Assembly: GCF_030462585.1 (NCBI RefSeq)
Contig: NZ_JASMRU010000002.1
Span: 481,637-545,636 of the forward strand
Direction: 5' to 3'
Length of the DNA stretch: 64,000 nt
DNA from: Pseudomonas sp. CAN1
GTDB lineage: Bacteria > Pseudomonadota > Gammaproteobacteria > Pseudomonadales > Pseudomonadaceae
Shown: in pieces, positions 1 to 12,009 of the stretch
Position numbering within the stretch: position 1 is the first letter of the stretch
Layout: every line of letters begins with the position of its first letter
Notes under the pieces: model-generated
Told to the model about the DNA's origin: nothing
The model's input: only the letters and a program-made list of their open reading frames with translations
Databases searched by the model: none
Position numbers and translations under genes: made by a program

Positions 1-1683
<1,683 letters not shown>

Positions 1684-1692
1684 GAGCACTGA

Positions 1693-2559
1693 ATGAGTTC
1701 GTTGTACCACCCGACCCGGTTGCCTTGCGGCAACCGGGTTCTTGATTTAAGCCGCCCGCATGTCATGGGCATCCTCAATGTCACTCCTGATTCCTTCTCC
1801 GATGGCGGGCGCTTCAACCAGCTCGAGGTGGCGTTGCGCCACGCAGCGGAAATGGTCGAGGCTGGTGCCACGCTGATCGACATCGGCGGCGAATCTACCC
1901 GCCCCGGCGCCCGCGTGGTTTCGCCCACCGAAGAGCTGGAACGTGTCGCGCCGGTGGTCGAGGCCATCGCCCGCGAACTGGATGTGATCATCTCTGTGGA
2001 TACCTCCACGCCAGCGGTGATGCGCGAGACTGCACGCCTTGGTGCGGGGTTGATCAATGACGTGCGTTCCCTGCAGCGCGATGGTGCCCTGGACGCGGCG
2101 GTCGATACCGGCCTGCCGGTGTGCCTGATGCACATGCGCGGCGAGCCGGGGAACATGCAGGACGATCCGCGCTACCCGGATATCCTGCGCGAGGTCCGCG
2201 ACTTCCTCGAAGAGCGCATCGCGGTCTGCGAAACCGTGGGCATTGCCCGCGAGCGGATCGTGATCGACCCTGGCTTCGGTTTCGCCAAGACCCAGGGCCA
2301 CAACCTCAACCTGTTCCGGCAGATGGAGCAGTTGCTGGAAATGGGCTGCCCGCTGCTGGTCGGCGTGTCGCGCAAGAGCATGATCGGCCGCGCCCTGGGG
2401 CGCGAGGTCGGAGAGAGACTTTATGGCAGCCTTGCCCTTGCCGCGCTGGCGGTGAGCAAGGGGGCCAGCATTATCCGGGTGCACGATGTGCCCCAGACCG
2501 TTGATGTAGTGCGAATGATCCACGCGGTGGAAAGCGCAAGAGAAGGAGAGCAGGCATGA
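1693..2559 (+). CDS. folP: dihydropteroate synthase
   Basis: Condenses 6-hydroxymethyl-dihydropterin pyrophosphate with p-aminobenzoate to 7,8-dihydropteroate in folate synthesis; the target of sulfonamides. 288 residues, normal for the family. The pterin-binding signature [14 protein letters not shown] lies near residue 25 and the second signature around [11 protein letters not shown] near residue 60. The ATG at 1693 is 9 bases after the ftsH stop. The stop overlaps the glmM start by four bases (ATGA), so translation is probably coupled. FolK, an earlier enzyme of the same pathway, is encoded at 33223-33708. Confidence 0.98.
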   Translation: MSSLYHPTRLPCGNRVLDLSRPHVMGILNVTPDSFSDGGRFNQLEVALRHAAEMVEAGATLIDIGGESTRPGARVVSPTEELERVAPVVEAIARELDVIISVDTSTPAVMRETARLGAGLINDVRSLQRDGALDAAVDTGLPVCLMHMRGEPGNMQDDPRYPDILREVRDFLEERIAVCETVGIARERIVIDPGFGFAKTQGHNLNLFRQMEQLLEMGCPLLVGVSRKSMIGRALGREVGERLYGSLALAALAVSKGASIIRVHDVPQTVDVVRMIHAVESAREGEQA

Positions 2560-3896
2560 GCAGGAAGTATTTCGGCACCGATGGTATTCGTGGTCGCGTT
2601 GGCACGCCGCCGATCACGCCGGACTTCGTGCTCAAGCTGGGTTGGGCGGTGGGCATGGCCTTCCGTCAGCAGGGCAAGTGCCGCGTGCTGGTGGGCAAGG
2701 ACACGCGTATCTCTGGTTATATGTTCGAGTCCGCCCTGGAGGCTGGTCTGTCCGCCGCAGGCGCTGACGTGATGCTGCTCGGCCCGATGCCGACGCCGGG
2801 CATCGCCTACCTGACGCGCACCTTCCATGCTGAGGCTGGCATCGTCATCAGTGCTTCGCACAACCCGCATGACGACAATGGCATCAAGTTCTTCTCCGGC
2901 CAGGGCACCAAGCTGCCTGACGAAGTCGAGCTGATCATCGAGGAACTGCTCGATGCGCCGATGACCGTGGTCGAGTCTGCCCGCCTGGGCAAGGTTTCCC
3001 GGATCAACGATGCTGCGGGCCGCTACATCGAATTCTGCAAGAGCAGCGTGCCGTCGAACACCAGCTTCGCCGGCCTGCGTATTGCCCTGGATTGCGCCCA
3101 TGGTGCGACCTACAAGATCGCTCCCAACGTGTTCCGTGAGCTGGGCGCCGAAGTCTTCGTCATTGGTGCAGAGCCCAATGGCCTGAACATCAACGACAAG
3201 TGCGGCTCCACCCACATGGGCGCGCTGCAGGACGCCGTGCTGGCGCAGCACGCCGATATCGGCATTGCCTTCGACGGTGACGGCGACCGCGTGATGATGG
3301 TCGACCACACCGGCGCCATCATCGATGGCGACGAAATCCTCTACCTCATCGCCCGTGACCTGCTCGACCGCGGAAAGCTGCACGGCGGCGTGGTCGGCAC
3401 GCTGATGAGCAACCTGGGCCTGGAACTGGCACTGCAGGAGCTGAACATCCCGTTCGTGCGCGCCAAAGTTGGCGACCGTTACGTGATGGCCGAGCTGCAG
3501 GCCCGCGACTGGCAGCTGGGTGGCGAGAACTCCGGTCACGTGGTCTGCTGCCAGCACACCACCACGGGCGATGCGATTATCGCGGCGCTGCAGGTGCTGA
3601 TGGCGCTCAAGACTCGTGGCCAGACCCTCGCTGAGGCGCGCATGGGCATCCGCAAGTGCCCGCAGGTGCTGATCAACGTGCGCTTCGCCGGCTCCGATGT
3701 CGACCCGCTCGAGCACCCGGCGGTGAAGGAAGCCTGCGCCAAGGTCACCGAGGAAATGGCTGGGCGCGGGCGCGTGCTGCTGCGCAAGTCCGGCACCGAA
3801 CCGCTGGTTCGAGTGATGGTGGAAGGTGACGAAGAAGGGCGTGTGCGTGCCTATGCCGAGCAGCTGGCAAAAGTCGTTACAGAGGTATGTGCTTGA
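2556..3896 (+). CDS. glmM: phosphoglucosamine mutase
   Basis: Interconverts glucosamine-6-phosphate and glucosamine-1-phosphate, feeding UDP-GlcNAc for peptidoglycan and LPS. 446 residues, full length. The phosphoserine active-site loop [11 protein letters not shown] has its catalytic Ser at residue 101. The metal-binding loop FDGDGDR lies near residue 243 and a phosphate-binding loop RKSGTEP near the C-terminus. Overlaps folP by four bases and is in the same operon. Confidence 0.98.
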   Translation: MSRKYFGTDGIRGRVGTPPITPDFVLKLGWAVGMAFRQQGKCRVLVGKDTRISGYMFESALEAGLSAAGADVMLLGPMPTPGIAYLTRTFHAEAGIVISASHNPHDDNGIKFFSGQGTKLPDEVELIIEELLDAPMTVVESARLGKVSRINDAAGRYIEFCKSSVPSNTSFAGLRIALDCAHGATYKIAPNVFRELGAEVFVIGAEPNGLNINDKCGSTHMGALQDAVLAQHADIGIAFDGDGDRVMMVDHTGAIIDGDEILYLIARDLLDRGKLHGGVVGTLMSNLGLELALQELNIPFVRAKVGDRYVMAELQARDWQLGGENSGHVVCCQHTTTGDAIIAALQVLMALKTRGQTLAEARMGIRKCPQVLINVRFAGSDVDPLEHPAVKEACAKVTEEMAGRGRVLLRKSGTEPLVRVMVEGDEEGRVRAYAEQLAKVVTEVCA

Positions 3897-3961
3897 TTTC
3901 TCTTGTCAGTTCCAAAAGCGTCGAGTAATATCTGCGCCCACTTTGCTCAGCGAGGTACAGC

Positions 3962-4717
3962 ATGCGTCGACCCTTGGTGGCCGGTAATTGGAAAATGCAC
4001 GGTACCCGCTCCAGCGTCACGGAGCTGATCAAAGGCCTGCGTCAACTGGCTCTTCCCACGGGTGTCGATGTGGCGGTGTTTCCGCCCTGTCTGTACATCA
4101 ATCAGGTCGTACAAGGTCTGGATGGAAAGGCGGTTGCCGTCGGTGCGCAGAATTGCGCGGTTGAGCCGATGCAGGGCGCCTTGACGGGCGAGATCGCAGC
4201 CAGCCAGTTGGCTGATGCGAGTTGCTCCCTGGTGCTGGTGGGTCATTCCGAACGTCGCCTGATCCTGGGTGAAAGTGATGGAGTGATCAGCCGCAAGTTT
4301 GCAGCGGCTCAGTCGTGTGGCCTGGTTCCGATCCTGTGCGTGGGTGAGACTCGCGAGCAGCGTGAAGCGGGCAAGACTCTTGAGGTCGTCGGGCGCCAGT
4401 TGGGCTCGGTGATCGAAGAACTGGGTGTCGGGGCTTTCTCCCGCGCCGTTGTGGCTTACGAGCCGGTGTGGGCAATCGGGACGGGGCTGACCGCTTCTCC
4501 CGAGCAGGCCCAGGAAGTACATGCGGCGATTCGCGCGCAGATCTCGGCGGAAAACGCAGAGGTGGCCAGCGGCCTTCGCCTCCTGTACGGCGGCAGTGTC
4601 AAGGCCGCCAACGCTGTCGAGCTTTTCGGCATGCCGGATATCGATGGGGGGCTCATTGGTGGAGCTTCCCTGAATGCAGATGAGTTCGGTGCGATCTGTC
4701 GCGCCGCAGGAAACTGA
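3962..4717 (+). CDS. tpiA: triosephosphate isomerase
   Basis: Interconverts dihydroxyacetone phosphate and glyceraldehyde-3-phosphate. 251 residues, standard size. Visible are the N-terminal substrate loop AGNWKMH, the catalytic His in VGHSERR, the catalytic Glu in [11 protein letters not shown], and the phosphate-binding YGGSV segment. The ATG follows a GAGG-type ribosome-binding site (GCGAGGTACAGC). It lies 65 bases after glmM and two bases before secG, so it may be read with both. Confidence 0.98.
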   Translation: MRRPLVAGNWKMHGTRSSVTELIKGLRQLALPTGVDVAVFPPCLYINQVVQGLDGKAVAVGAQNCAVEPMQGALTGEIAASQLADASCSLVLVGHSERRLILGESDGVISRKFAAAQSCGLVPILCVGETREQREAGKTLEVVGRQLGSVIEELGVGAFSRAVVAYEPVWAIGTGLTASPEQAQEVHAAIRAQISAENAEVASGLRLLYGGSVKAANAVELFGMPDIDGGLIGGASLNADEFGAICRAAGN

Positions 4718-4719
4718 AG

Positions 4720-5112
4720 ATGCTGGAAACAGTTGTAATCGTGATTCACCTGCTGATGGCGCTGGGTCTGGTTGTGCTGGTCCTGCTTCAGCAGGGCAAG
4801 GGCGCCGACGCGGGTGCATCGTTTGGTGCTGGCGCTTCGGGTACTGTTTTTGGTAGCCAGGGTTCGGCTACCTTCCTGAGTCGCTTCACTGCTGTACTGG
4901 CTGCAGTTTTTTTCATTACCAGCTTGGGTTTAGCGTATTTTGCTAAAGAAAAAGCTGATATAATTCGTCACGCTGGGCTTCCTGATCCGGCAGTGATGGA
5001 GCAGAAGCAGGAACAAGCTCCGGCAGCTAGCGATGTGCCGGGCGCGCAAGGGCAACCTCAAGCCCCTGCAGGCGGTAACGGCGACGTTCCGGCGGCTCCT
5101 GAGCAGAAGTAA
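4720..5112 (+). CDS. secG: preprotein translocase subunit SecG
   Basis: Small inner-membrane subunit of the SecYEG channel that assists SecA cycling. 130 residues with two hydrophobic segments (about 1-22 and 52-74) separated by the glycine-rich loop typical of SecG ([14 protein letters not shown]), then a Gln/Pro/Ala-rich hydrophilic tail. Starts two bases after the tpiA stop and is followed 16 bases later by tRNA-Leu. A TATAAT hexamer inside the gene at 4959-4964, in an AT-rich patch, could be an internal promoter for the tRNA, but no good -35 is seen. Confidence 0.96.
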   Translation: MLETVVIVIHLLMALGLVVLVLLQQGKGADAGASFGAGASGTVFGSQGSATFLSRFTAVLAAVFFITSLGLAYFAKEKADIIRHAGLPDPAVMEQKQEQAPAASDVPGAQGQPQAPAGGNGDVPAAPEQK

Positions 5113-5128
5113 GCAGGCAAGAGTTTTT

Positions 5129-5214
5129 GCCGAGGTGGTGGAATTGGTAGACACGCTACCTTGAGGTGGTAGTGGCCATAGGCTGTAGGGGTTCGAGTCC
5201 CCTCCTCGGTACCA
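5129..5214 (+). tRNA. tRNA-Leu (anticodon GAG)
   Basis: 86 nucleotides with CCA encoded. The acceptor stem GCCGAGG pairs with CCTCGGT (one G-U pair), followed by ACCA. The anticodon stem CTACC/GGTAG encloses the loop TTGAGGT, giving anticodon GAG, which reads CUC and CUU leucine codons. A long variable arm, as expected for a class II tRNA, lies before the T arm (GGTTCGAGTCC). Located 16 bases after secG, the position I recall for this tRNA in PAO1. Confidence 0.97.
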
Positions 5215-5221
5215 TATACGA

Positions 5222-5250
5222 AAAGGCCCGCGATGCGGGCCTTTGCGTTT
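5222..5250 (+). terminator. rho-independent terminator after tRNA-Leu
   Basis: Inverted repeat AAAGGCCCGC / GCGGGCCTTT with a three-base loop, followed by TGCGTTT. Ends the glmM-tpiA-secG-tRNA-Leu transcript just before the initiator-tRNA promoter. The T tract is interrupted, so strength is uncertain. Confidence 0.75.
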
Positions 5251-5261
5251 AGGAGTTTCGG

Positions 5262-5290
5262 TTGACCTTAAAGGGGCTCAGCCGTATAAT
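5262..5290 (+). promoter_or_regulatory. sigma-70 promoter of the initiator tRNA gene
   Basis: TTGACC at 5262-5267 and a perfect TATAAT at 5285-5290 with the ideal 17-base spacer. This is one of the best matches to the housekeeping consensus in the window. The predicted start is about 5297, ten bases before the mature tRNA. Confidence 0.9.
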
Positions 5291-5306
5291 TTCGCACCAG
5301 CTTTGA

Positions 5307-5383
<77 letters not shown>

Positions 5384-5390
5384 GTATGAC

Positions 5391-5415
5391 AGGGCCCCTT
5401 TTCAGGGGCTTTTTG
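5391..5415 (+). terminator. rho-independent terminator after initiator tRNA
   Basis: GCCCC (5394-5398) and GGGGC (5405-5409) enclose TTTTCA, followed by TTTTT. Eight bases beyond the tRNA CCA end. Confidence 0.85.
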
Positions 5416-5460
5416 TTAGCTGGACAGTCCGTGCCGCCAGATCAGGGCGGTCCTTAAGGG

Positions 5461-5483
5461 ATGGGCGTTTCGCCCATTTTTTG
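5461..5483 (+). terminator. terminator-like hairpin before rimP
   Basis: ATGGGCG (5461-5467), loop TTT, CGCCCAT (5471-5477), then a run of Ts to 5482: a strong intrinsic-terminator shape only 28 bases before the rimP GTG. It may end residual tRNA read-through or act as a leader attenuator for the rimP-nusA-infB operon. The sequence does not tell which. Confidence 0.8.
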
Positions 5484-5510
5484 TTTCTACAGCATACGCG
5501 AGGCGATCAG

Positions 5511-5969
5511 GTGTCGAGCAAGCTAGAACAGTTGCAGGCCTTGTTGGCCCCTGTAGTAGAAGCGCTCGGCTATGAGTGCTGGGGCCTGGAGTACATTTCC
5601 CAAGGTCGCCATTCCCTGCTCCGGGTTTATATCGATCGTGCCGAAGGCATCCTGGTCGATGACTGCGAAATCGTCAGTCGTCAGATCAGTGGCATCCTCG
5701 ACGTGGAAGACCCGATCAGCGGCGAGTACACCCTGGAGGTGTCGTCGCCCGGCATGGATCGGCCGCTCTTCACACTCGAACAGTTCGCCCGTTACGTCGG
5801 CGAGCAGGTGAAGATCAAGCTGCGCACGCCCTTCGAAAGGCGTCGCAATTTCCAGGGCATTCTCCGTGGTGTGGAGGAGCAGGATGTGGTGGTCCTGGTG
5901 GATGACCATGAATACCTGCTGCCGGTCGACTCGATCGACAAGGCCAACATCATTCCCCGATTTGAGTGA
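5511..5969 (+). CDS. rimP: ribosome maturation factor RimP
   Basis: Assists assembly of the 30S subunit. The chosen GTG start (reading V/M-S-S-K-L-E-Q-L) follows a GAGG-type site at 5500-5503 and gives 152 residues, the length I recall for PAO1 RimP. An in-frame TTG at 5481 lies in the hairpin's T tract and would add ten unconserved residues. Contains the conserved [15 protein letters not shown] stretch of the family. First gene of the rimP-nusA-infB-rbfA-truB-rpsO-pnp cluster. Confidence 0.97.
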   Translation: MSSKLEQLQALLAPVVEALGYECWGLEYISQGRHSLLRVYIDRAEGILVDDCEIVSRQISGILDVEDPISGEYTLEVSSPGMDRPLFTLEQFARYVGEQVKIKLRTPFERRRNFQGILRGVEEQDVVVLVDDHEYLLPVDSIDKANIIPRFE

Positions 5970-6014
5970 GCCGCCAGAGCGCGGATTCCAATGGATTGAA
6001 AGGCGAGGCGTACG

Positions 6015-7496
6015 ATGAGCAAAGAAGTACTGCTGGTTGTTGAGTCGGTATCCAACGAGAAGGGTGTACCGCCTGGCGTGATTTTCGAAGCGCTGGAGCT
6101 GGCCCTGGCGACTGCGACCAAAAAGCGTTTCGAGGACGAGGTTGACCTGCGCGTGGAAATCAACCGCGCCAACGGCAACTACGAAACCTTCCGTCGCTGG
6201 ACCATCGTCGAGGACGAGGACTACTCCAACCCGGCATCGGAACTGACCGTCGAAGACGTGCAGGAAGATCATCCGGGCATGAAGGCCGGCGCGGTCATCG
6301 AAGAGAAGATCGAGTCCATCGAGTTCGGTCGTATTGCCGCCCAGACCGCCAAGCAAGTCATCGTGCAGAAGGTCCGCGAGGCCGAGCGCGCCCAGGTGGT
6401 CGACGCCTACCGCGAGAAGGTCAACGAGATCATCTCCGGCACCGTGAAGAAAGTGACTCGCGACAACGTGATCGTCGACCTGGGCAACAACGCCGAAGCG
6501 CTGCTGGCCCGCGACCAGATCATCCCGCGCGAGACCTTCCGCGTCGGCACCCGCGTGCGTGCCCTGCTGAAGGAAATCCGCAGCGAGAACCGCGGCCCTC
6601 AGTTGGTCCTGTCGCGTACCGCGCCGGAAATGCTGATCGAGCTGTTCCGCATCGAAGTACCGGAAATCGCCGAGCAACTGATCGACGTGATGGCCGCCGC
6701 CCGTGATCCGGGTTCGCGCGCCAAGATCGCCGTTCGCTCCAAGGACAAGCGTATCGACCCGCAGGGCGCCTGCATCGGTATGCGTGGTTCCCGCGTCCAG
6801 GCCGTCTCCGGCGAGCTGGGCGGTGAGCGTGTGGATATCGTCCTGTGGGACGACAACCCCGCGCAATTCGTGATCAATGCCATGGCTCCGGCCGAAGTGG
6901 CAGCGATCATCGTCGACGAAGATACCCACACCATGGATATCGCCGTTGCCGAGGACAACCTGGCACAGGCCATCGGCCGCAGTGGCCAGAACGTCCGTCT
7001 GGCCAGCCAGCTCACCGGCTGGACCCTGAACGTGATGACCGAGGCCGATATCCAGGCCAAACAGCAGGCTGAAACTGGCGACATCCTGCAGCGCTTCGTC
7101 GACGAGCTGGATGTCGATGAAGAACTCGCCCAGGTTCTGGTGGAAGAAGGTTTCACCACCCTGGAAGAGATCGCCTACGTACCGATGGAAGAGATGCTCA
7201 GCATCGACGGCTTCGACGAGGACATCGTCAACGAGCTGCGCTCGCGTGCCAAGGACCGCCTGCTGACCAAAGCCATCGCCACTGAAGAGAAACTCGCCGA
7301 CGCACAACCTGCCGAAGACCTGCTCAGCCTCGATGGCATGACCAAAGAGCTGGCCGTGGACCTGGCGCTGCGTGGCGTAACCACCCGTGAAGATCTTGCC
7401 GAGCAGTCTATTGACGATTTGCTCGACATCGACGGCATGGACGAAGAGCGTGCCGGCAAGTTGATCATGGCCGCCCGGGCCCATTGGTTCGAGTAA
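6015..7496 (+). CDS. nusA: transcription termination/antitermination factor NusA
   Basis: Binds RNA polymerase and controls pausing, termination and rRNA antitermination. 493 residues: N-terminal polymerase-binding domain (about 1-125), S1 domain (about 135-200), two KH domains (about 200-345, with the [11 protein letters not shown] and [13 protein letters not shown] loops), and two C-terminal acidic repeats (about 362-493, with paired LLSLDGM / LLDIDGM helix-hairpin segments). Gamma-proteobacterial NusA carries both acidic repeats. 45 bases after rimP. Confidence 0.98.
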   Translation: MSKEVLLVVESVSNEKGVPPGVIFEALELALATATKKRFEDEVDLRVEINRANGNYETFRRWTIVEDEDYSNPASELTVEDVQEDHPGMKAGAVIEEKIESIEFGRIAAQTAKQVIVQKVREAERAQVVDAYREKVNEIISGTVKKVTRDNVIVDLGNNAEALLARDQIIPRETFRVGTRVRALLKEIRSENRGPQLVLSRTAPEMLIELFRIEVPEIAEQLIDVMAAARDPGSRAKIAVRSKDKRIDPQGACIGMRGSRVQAVSGELGGERVDIVLWDDNPAQFVINAMAPAEVAAIIVDEDTHTMDIAVAEDNLAQAIGRSGQNVRLASQLTGWTLNVMTEADIQAKQQAETGDILQRFVDELDVDEELAQVLVEEGFTTLEEIAYVPMEEMLSIDGFDEDIVNELRSRAKDRLLTKAIATEEKLADAQPAEDLLSLDGMTKELAVDLALRGVTTREDLAEQSIDDLLDIDGMDEERAGKLIMAARAHWFE

Positions 7497-7523
7497 GCAT
7501 TCGCGGCCTGAGGAGAGAAGTGC

Positions 7524-10061
7524 ATGACGCAAGTCACGGTGAAAGAACTGGCCAAGACGGTCGATACGCCGGTAGAGCGCCTGCTGCAGCAGATGCGTGA
7601 AGCGGGTCTGCCCCATAACGATGCCGAGCAGGTAGTGACCGACAGCGAGAAGCAAGCGCTGCTGGCCCACCTGAAAGGCAACCATGGTGATCGCGCGGAA
7701 GAGCCGCGCAAGATCACCCTGCAACGCAAGACCACCTCGACCATCCGGGTCGCTGGCAGCAAGACCGTCAGCGTCGAGGTCCGCAAGAAGAAGACCTACG
7801 TCAAGCGCGATCCCGAAGAGATCGAGGCCGAGCGCCAGCGCGAGCTGGAAGAACAGCGCGCCGCTGAAGAAGCTGCTCGCCTGAAGGTCGAGGAAGAAGC
7901 CCGTCAGCGTGCTGCCGCAGAAGAGGCTCGCCGTCAGGCGGACGCTGCTCGCCAGACCACTGATGCTGCGCCTGCTGCTGCCGCTCCGGCCGCTGCCCAA
8001 GCACCCCGCGCCGCAGCACCTGCTGCCGCTCCGGCTGCCCCGGCCGCTGCCGCTCCTGCTGCGGACGACCGCAAGAAGGACGAAGTGCGCCGCGCTCCCA
8101 AGCGTGACGAAGAGGACGAGCGCCGTGATCGCAAGCATGCCCAGCATCGCCCGTCGATCAAGGAAAAGGAAAAGACCACTGCGCCGCGCGTTGTTCGCAG
8201 CGGTGGTGGCGACGACGACGACAGCTTTGGCCGTCGTGGCGGTGGCCGCGGCAAGGGCAAGCTGAAGAAGCGTAACCAGCACGGGTTCCAGAGCCCGACA
8301 GGACCGATTGTGCGTGAAGTGAATATCGGCGAAACCATCACCGTGGGCGAGCTCGCTGCCCAGATGTCGGTGAAGGGTGCCGAGGTCGTCAAGTTCATGT
8401 TCAAGATGGGCACCCCGGTGACCATCAACCAGGTACTCGATCAGGAAACCGCTCAGCTGATCGCCGAAGAGCTCGGCCACAAGGTCAAGCTGGTCAGCGA
8501 GAACGCCCTGGAAGAGCAACTGGCCGAATCCCTGAAGTTCGAAGGCGAAGCCGTCTCCCGTGCGCCGGTCGTGACCGTCATGGGCCACGTCGACCACGGC
8601 AAGACCTCGCTGCTCGACTACATCCGTCGTGCCAAGGTGGCAGCTGGCGAAGCCGGCGGCATCACCCAGCACATCGGCGCCTACCACGTGGAAACCGACC
8701 GCGGCATGGTCACCTTCCTCGATACCCCTGGCCACGCCGCGTTCACCGCGATGCGTGCCCGTGGTGCTCAGGCGACCGACATCGTCATCCTCGTGGTGGC
8801 GGCGGACGACGGCGTGATGCCGCAGACCCAGGAAGCCGTACAGCACGCGAAAGCGGCTGGCGTGCCGATCGTGGTCGCGGTGAACAAGATCGACAAGCCC
8901 GATGCCAACCCGGACAACATCAAGAACGGCCTGGCCGCTCTGGACGTGATCCCGGAAGAGTGGGGCGGCGATGCTCCGTACGTCCACGTATCCGCCAAGC
9001 TGGGTACCGGCGTCGACGAGCTGCTCGAAGCCGTACTGCTGCAGGCTGAAGTACTCGAGCTCAAAGCCACTCCGTCGGCCCCGGGCCGTGGCGTGGTGGT
9101 CGAGTCGCGTCTGGACAAGGGCCGTGGCCCGGTAGCCACCGTGCTGGTCCAGGACGGTACTCTGCGTCAGGGCGACATGGTCCTGGTCGGCGTCAACTAC
9201 GGCCGCGTCCGTGCGATGCTCGACGAGAACGGCAAGCCGATCAAGGAAGCCGGTCCGTCCATTCCGGTCGAGATCCTCGGCCTCGATGGCACCCCGGACG
9301 CCGGTGACGAGATGACCGTGGTCGCCGACGAGAAGAAGGCCCGCGAAGTCGCTCTGTTCCGTCAGGGCAAGTTCCGCGAAGTGAAACTGGCTCGTGCCCA
9401 TGCCGGCAAGCTGGAAAACATCTTCGAGAACATGGGCCAGGAAGAGAAGAAGACCCTCAACATCGTGCTCAAGTCCGATGTCCGTGGTTCGCTGGAAGCC
9501 CTGCAGGGCTCGCTCAGCGGCCTGGGCAACGACGAAGTGCAGGTTCGCGTGGTCGGTGGCGGCGTCGGTGGTATCACCGAGTCCGATGCCAACCTGGCGC
9601 TGGCCTCCAACGCGGTGCTGTTCGGCTTCAACGTCCGTGCTGACGCCGGTGCGCGCAAGATCGTCGAGTCCGAAGGCCTCGACATGCGTTACTACAACGT
9701 GATCTACGACATCATCGAAGACGTCAAGAAAGCCCTGACCGGCATGCTCGGCAGCGATGTTCGCGAGAACATCCTGGGTATCGCCGAAGTGCGTGACGTG
9801 TTCCGTTCGCCGAAGTTCGGCGCGGTCGCCGGCTGCATGGTCACCGAGGGTCTGGTGCACCGCAACCGTCCGATCCGTGTACTGCGCGACGACGTGGTCA
9901 TCTTCGAAGGCGAGCTGGAATCCCTGCGTCGCTTCAAGGATGACGTCTCGGAAGTCCGTGCCGGCATGGAATGCGGTATCGGCGTGAAGAGCTACAACGA
10001 CGTCCGCGTCGGCGACAAGATCGAAGTGTTCGAGAAGGTCGAAGTCGCTCGTACTCTGTAA
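7524..10061 (+). CDS. infB: translation initiation factor IF-2
   Basis: GTPase that delivers fMet-tRNA to the 30S subunit and promotes 70S joining. 845 residues. N-terminal IF2_N fold, then a charged Glu/Arg helix and an Ala/Pro-rich linker (about residues 148-182), a second IF2_N fold near 265, and the G domain from about 345 with [13 protein letters not shown] and NKID motifs, followed by the beta-barrel and tRNA-binding C domains. Alternative internal starts, known for E. coli IF2, cannot be judged here. Placed beside the initiator tRNA it uses. Confidence 0.98.
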   Translation: MTQVTVKELAKTVDTPVERLLQQMREAGLPHNDAEQVVTDSEKQALLAHLKGNHGDRAEEPRKITLQRKTTSTIRVAGSKTVSVEVRKKKTYVKRDPEEIEAERQRELEEQRAAEEAARLKVEEEARQRAAAEEARRQADAARQTTDAAPAAAAPAAAQAPRAAAPAAAPAAPAAAAPAADDRKKDEVRRAPKRDEEDERRDRKHAQHRPSIKEKEKTTAPRVVRSGGGDDDDSFGRRGGGRGKGKLKKRNQHGFQSPTGPIVREVNIGETITVGELAAQMSVKGAEVVKFMFKMGTPVTINQVLDQETAQLIAEELGHKVKLVSENALEEQLAESLKFEGEAVSRAPVVTVMGHVDHGKTSLLDYIRRAKVAAGEAGGITQHIGAYHVETDRGMVTFLDTPGHAAFTAMRARGAQATDIVILVVAADDGVMPQTQEAVQHAKAAGVPIVVAVNKIDKPDANPDNIKNGLAALDVIPEEWGGDAPYVHVSAKLGTGVDELLEAVLLQAEVLELKATPSAPGRGVVVESRLDKGRGPVATVLVQDGTLRQGDMVLVGVNYGRVRAMLDENGKPIKEAGPSIPVEILGLDGTPDAGDEMTVVADEKKAREVALFRQGKFREVKLARAHAGKLENIFENMGQEEKKTLNIVLKSDVRGSLEALQGSLSGLGNDEVQVRVVGGGVGGITESDANLALASNAVLFGFNVRADAGARKIVESEGLDMRYYNVIYDIIEDVKKALTGMLGSDVRENILGIAEVRDVFRSPKFGAVAGCMVTEGLVHRNRPIRVLRDDVVIFEGELESLRRFKDDVSEVRAGMECGIGVKSYNDVRVGDKIEVFEKVEVARTL

Positions 10062-10083
10062 GGGTATTCGAGCGTGAACGCAG

Positions 10084-10152
10084 CGCCCGGGCCGGCTTTT
10101 CAGCTGTCCCGGGCGTTTGCCGCTTTCAGACCCGGAGCCTCGCGGCTCGGGT
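10084..10152 (+). other. two hairpins between infB and rbfA
   Basis: The 106-base gap holds CGCCCGGG (10084-10091) pairing with CCCGGGCG (10108-10115), followed by TTTGCCGCTTT, and then ACCCGGAGCC (10130-10139) pairing with GGCTCGGGT (10144-10152) around TCGC. The first resembles a weak terminator. The second sits 15 bases before the rbfA start. They may set the ratio of IF-2 to RbfA by partial termination or RNA processing. Confidence 0.55.
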
Positions 10153-10167
10153 AAGCAGGTTAGAAAA

Positions 10168-10554
10168 ATGGCTAAAGAGTACAGCCGTACCCAGCGTATC
10201 GGCGACCAGATGCAGCGCGAACTGGCGCTGCTGATCCAGCGTGAAATCAAGGACCCGCGTCTCGGCCTGGTGACCATCACCGGCGTCGACGTGGCCCGCG
10301 ACCTGTCCCATGCCAAGGTGTACGTCACCGTGATGGGCCAGGACGACAACGCCGAAGTGGTGAAGCAGAACACCAGCATCCTCAACGATGCTGCCGGCTT
10401 CCTGCGCATGCAACTGGGCAAGGCGATGAAGCTGCGCACCGTGCCGCAACTGCACTTCAGCTACGACGCCAGCATCCGCCGTGGTGCCGAGCTGTCGGCG
10501 CTGATCGAGCGCGCGGTGGCTGCCGATCGTCGCGGCGGCGATTCCGAGGAGTAA
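10168..10554 (+). CDS. rbfA: 30S ribosome-binding factor RbfA
   Basis: KH-fold assembly factor that matures the 5' end of 16S rRNA and supports growth in the cold. 128 residues from the ATG at 10168 ([15 protein letters not shown]), the conserved N-terminus of the family. An upstream in-frame start at 10117 would only add residues encoded by the intergenic hairpins. truB starts three bases after the stop. Confidence 0.97.
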   Translation: MAKEYSRTQRIGDQMQRELALLIQREIKDPRLGLVTITGVDVARDLSHAKVYVTVMGQDDNAEVVKQNTSILNDAAGFLRMQLGKAMKLRTVPQLHFSYDASIRRGAELSALIERAVAADRRGGDSEE

Positions 10555-10557
10555 CGC

Positions 10558-11472
10558 GTGGCCCAGGTGAAACGCATTCGCCGTGCAGTCAACGGTGTGC
10601 TGATTCTCGACAAGCCCCTGGGCATGAGCTCCAACCAGGCGCTGCAGAAGGTGCGCTGGCTGCTCAATGCCGAGAAGGCCGGCCACACCGGCAGCCTCGA
10701 TCCGCTGGCCACCGGCGTGCTGCCGCTGTGCTTCGGCGAGGCGACCAAGTTCTCCCAGTACCTGCTCGATGCCGACAAGGCCTACGAGACCATCGCCCTG
10801 CTGGGCACCACGACCACCACCGGAGATGCCGAAGGTGAGGTGCTCGAGCAACGCGAAGTGACCGTCGGTCGGGAAGCCATCGAGGCCCAGTTGCCGCGCT
10901 TCCGTGGCGACATAGAGCAGGTGCCGCCGATGTACTCGGCACTGAAGAAGGACGGCCAGCCGCTGTACAAGCTGGCCCGTGCAGGAGAGGTAGTGGAGCG
11001 CGAGGCGCGTTCTGTTACTATTGCGCGCCTGGAAATGCTCGCGTTCGAGTCGCCCCGTGCGACCCTGGCGGTTTCCTGCAGCAAGGGCACCTATATTCGC
11101 ACCCTGGTCGAAGACCTCGGCCGCGAACTGGGTTGTGGCGCACACGTCGCCGCCCTGCGCCGGACTCAGGCCGGGCCGTTCCAGCTGCACCAGTCGGTGA
11201 CGCTGGAGGAGCTCGAGAAAGTCCATGCCGAGGGTGGCAACGAAGCCCTCGACCGTTTCCTGCTGCCGGTGGATGCCGGCCTGGAGCACTGGCCGCTGCT
11301 GCAGTTGTCCGAGCACAGCGCCTATTACTGGCTGCATGGTCAGCCGGTACGCGCCCCGGATATGCCGAAGTTCGGCATGCTGCGGGTGCAGGATCATGAA
11401 GGCCGTTTCATCGGTATCGGTGAAGTGGTCGAAGACGGGCGCCTGGCGCCGCGTCGACTGATTCGGTCCTAA
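10558..11472 (+). CDS. truB: tRNA pseudouridine(55) synthase
   Basis: Makes pseudouridine 55 in the T loop of tRNAs. 304 residues from a GTG start. The catalytic-Asp motif [14 protein letters not shown] (Asp near residue 48), the KGTYIRTL motif and the C-terminal PUA-like domain (about 250-304) are visible. Three bases after rbfA. Confidence 0.98.
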   Translation: MAQVKRIRRAVNGVLILDKPLGMSSNQALQKVRWLLNAEKAGHTGSLDPLATGVLPLCFGEATKFSQYLLDADKAYETIALLGTTTTTGDAEGEVLEQREVTVGREAIEAQLPRFRGDIEQVPPMYSALKKDGQPLYKLARAGEVVEREARSVTIARLEMLAFESPRATLAVSCSKGTYIRTLVEDLGRELGCGAHVAALRRTQAGPFQLHQSVTLEELEKVHAEGGNEALDRFLLPVDAGLEHWPLLQLSEHSAYYWLHGQPVRAPDMPKFGMLRVQDHEGRFIGIGEVVEDGRLAPRRLIRS

Positions 11473-11570
11473 GACCGAAACCGAGGGTGGCTGTCAGCAG
11501 GCACGGTCACTCCTCTTATTATGAACACAGGGAGAAGTCCCTGGCCTGTTACCTCAGAGGAAGCCCCATC

Positions 11571-11840
11571 ATGGCACTGAGCGTCCAAGAAAAAGCCCAG
11601 ATCGTTAACGAGTACAAGCAAGCTGAAGGCGACACCGGTTCCCCGGAAGTGCAGGTTGCACTGCTGTCCGCCAACATCAACAAGCTGCAGGACCACTTCA
11701 AGGCCAACGGCAAAGACCACCACTCCCGTCGTGGCCTGATCCGTATGGTTAACCAGCGTCGTAAGCTGCTGGACTACCTGAAGGGCAAGGACACCTCTCG
11801 TTACAGCGCCCTGATCGGTCGCCTGGGCCTGCGTCGCTAA
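11571..11840 (+). CDS. rpsO: 30S ribosomal protein S15
   Basis: Primary binding protein of the 16S central domain. 89 residues, exactly the usual length, with the conserved [12 protein letters not shown] and [21 protein letters not shown] segments. The ATG at 11571 follows an AGAGGAAG ribosome-binding site. A longer in-frame reading from 11487 would cover the leader and is not conserved. E. coli S15 represses its own leader; the 98-base leader here could allow that, but I do not see a clear pseudoknot. Confidence 0.98.
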   Translation: MALSVQEKAQIVNEYKQAEGDTGSPEVQVALLSANINKLQDHFKANGKDHHSRRGLIRMVNQRRKLLDYLKGKDTSRYSALIGRLGLRR

Positions 11841-11860
11841 GACGGCAAGCCTGAAGTGGG

Positions 11861-11921
11861 AAGCTGGGAGTCCGGGGTCGATGGGCGGTTTATACCGCTC
11901 ATCGGCCCTGGCTCCCGGCTT
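11861..11921 (+). promoter_or_regulatory. long hairpin between rpsO and pnp (likely RNase III processing site)
   Basis: Bases 11861-11870 pair with 11912-11921, and 11872-11888 pair with 11895-11911, leaving only one bulged T (11871) and a TTTATA loop: about 27 pairs with only a few G-U wobbles. Such a long double-stranded leader is the kind of structure RNase III cuts in the E. coli pnp leader, where PNPase then represses its own synthesis. The downstream T run is weak, so this is probably more than a terminator of rpsO. The RNase III role is inferred from E. coli. Confidence 0.8.
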
Positions 11922-12009
11922 TCTCGCTTTTACAGGGAATGAAAACGGGTCCGACTCCCGGCATTTCCACAATTTCCCCCAAGGCAACTAAAGAGAAGGT
12001 AGAGAAACC

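Noticed and set aside
4930..5154. Minus-strand frame across secG and tRNA-Leu
   Set aside because: Overlaps a certain tRNA and the secG gene, no ribosome-binding site, no recognisable domain.
5523..10439. A 1638-codon open frame on the minus strand opposite rimP-nusA-infB-rbfA
   Set aside because: It is the mirror of GC-rich coding sequence on the + strand, with no family similarity, His/Asp-rich composition and no start signals. The + strand genes are certain.
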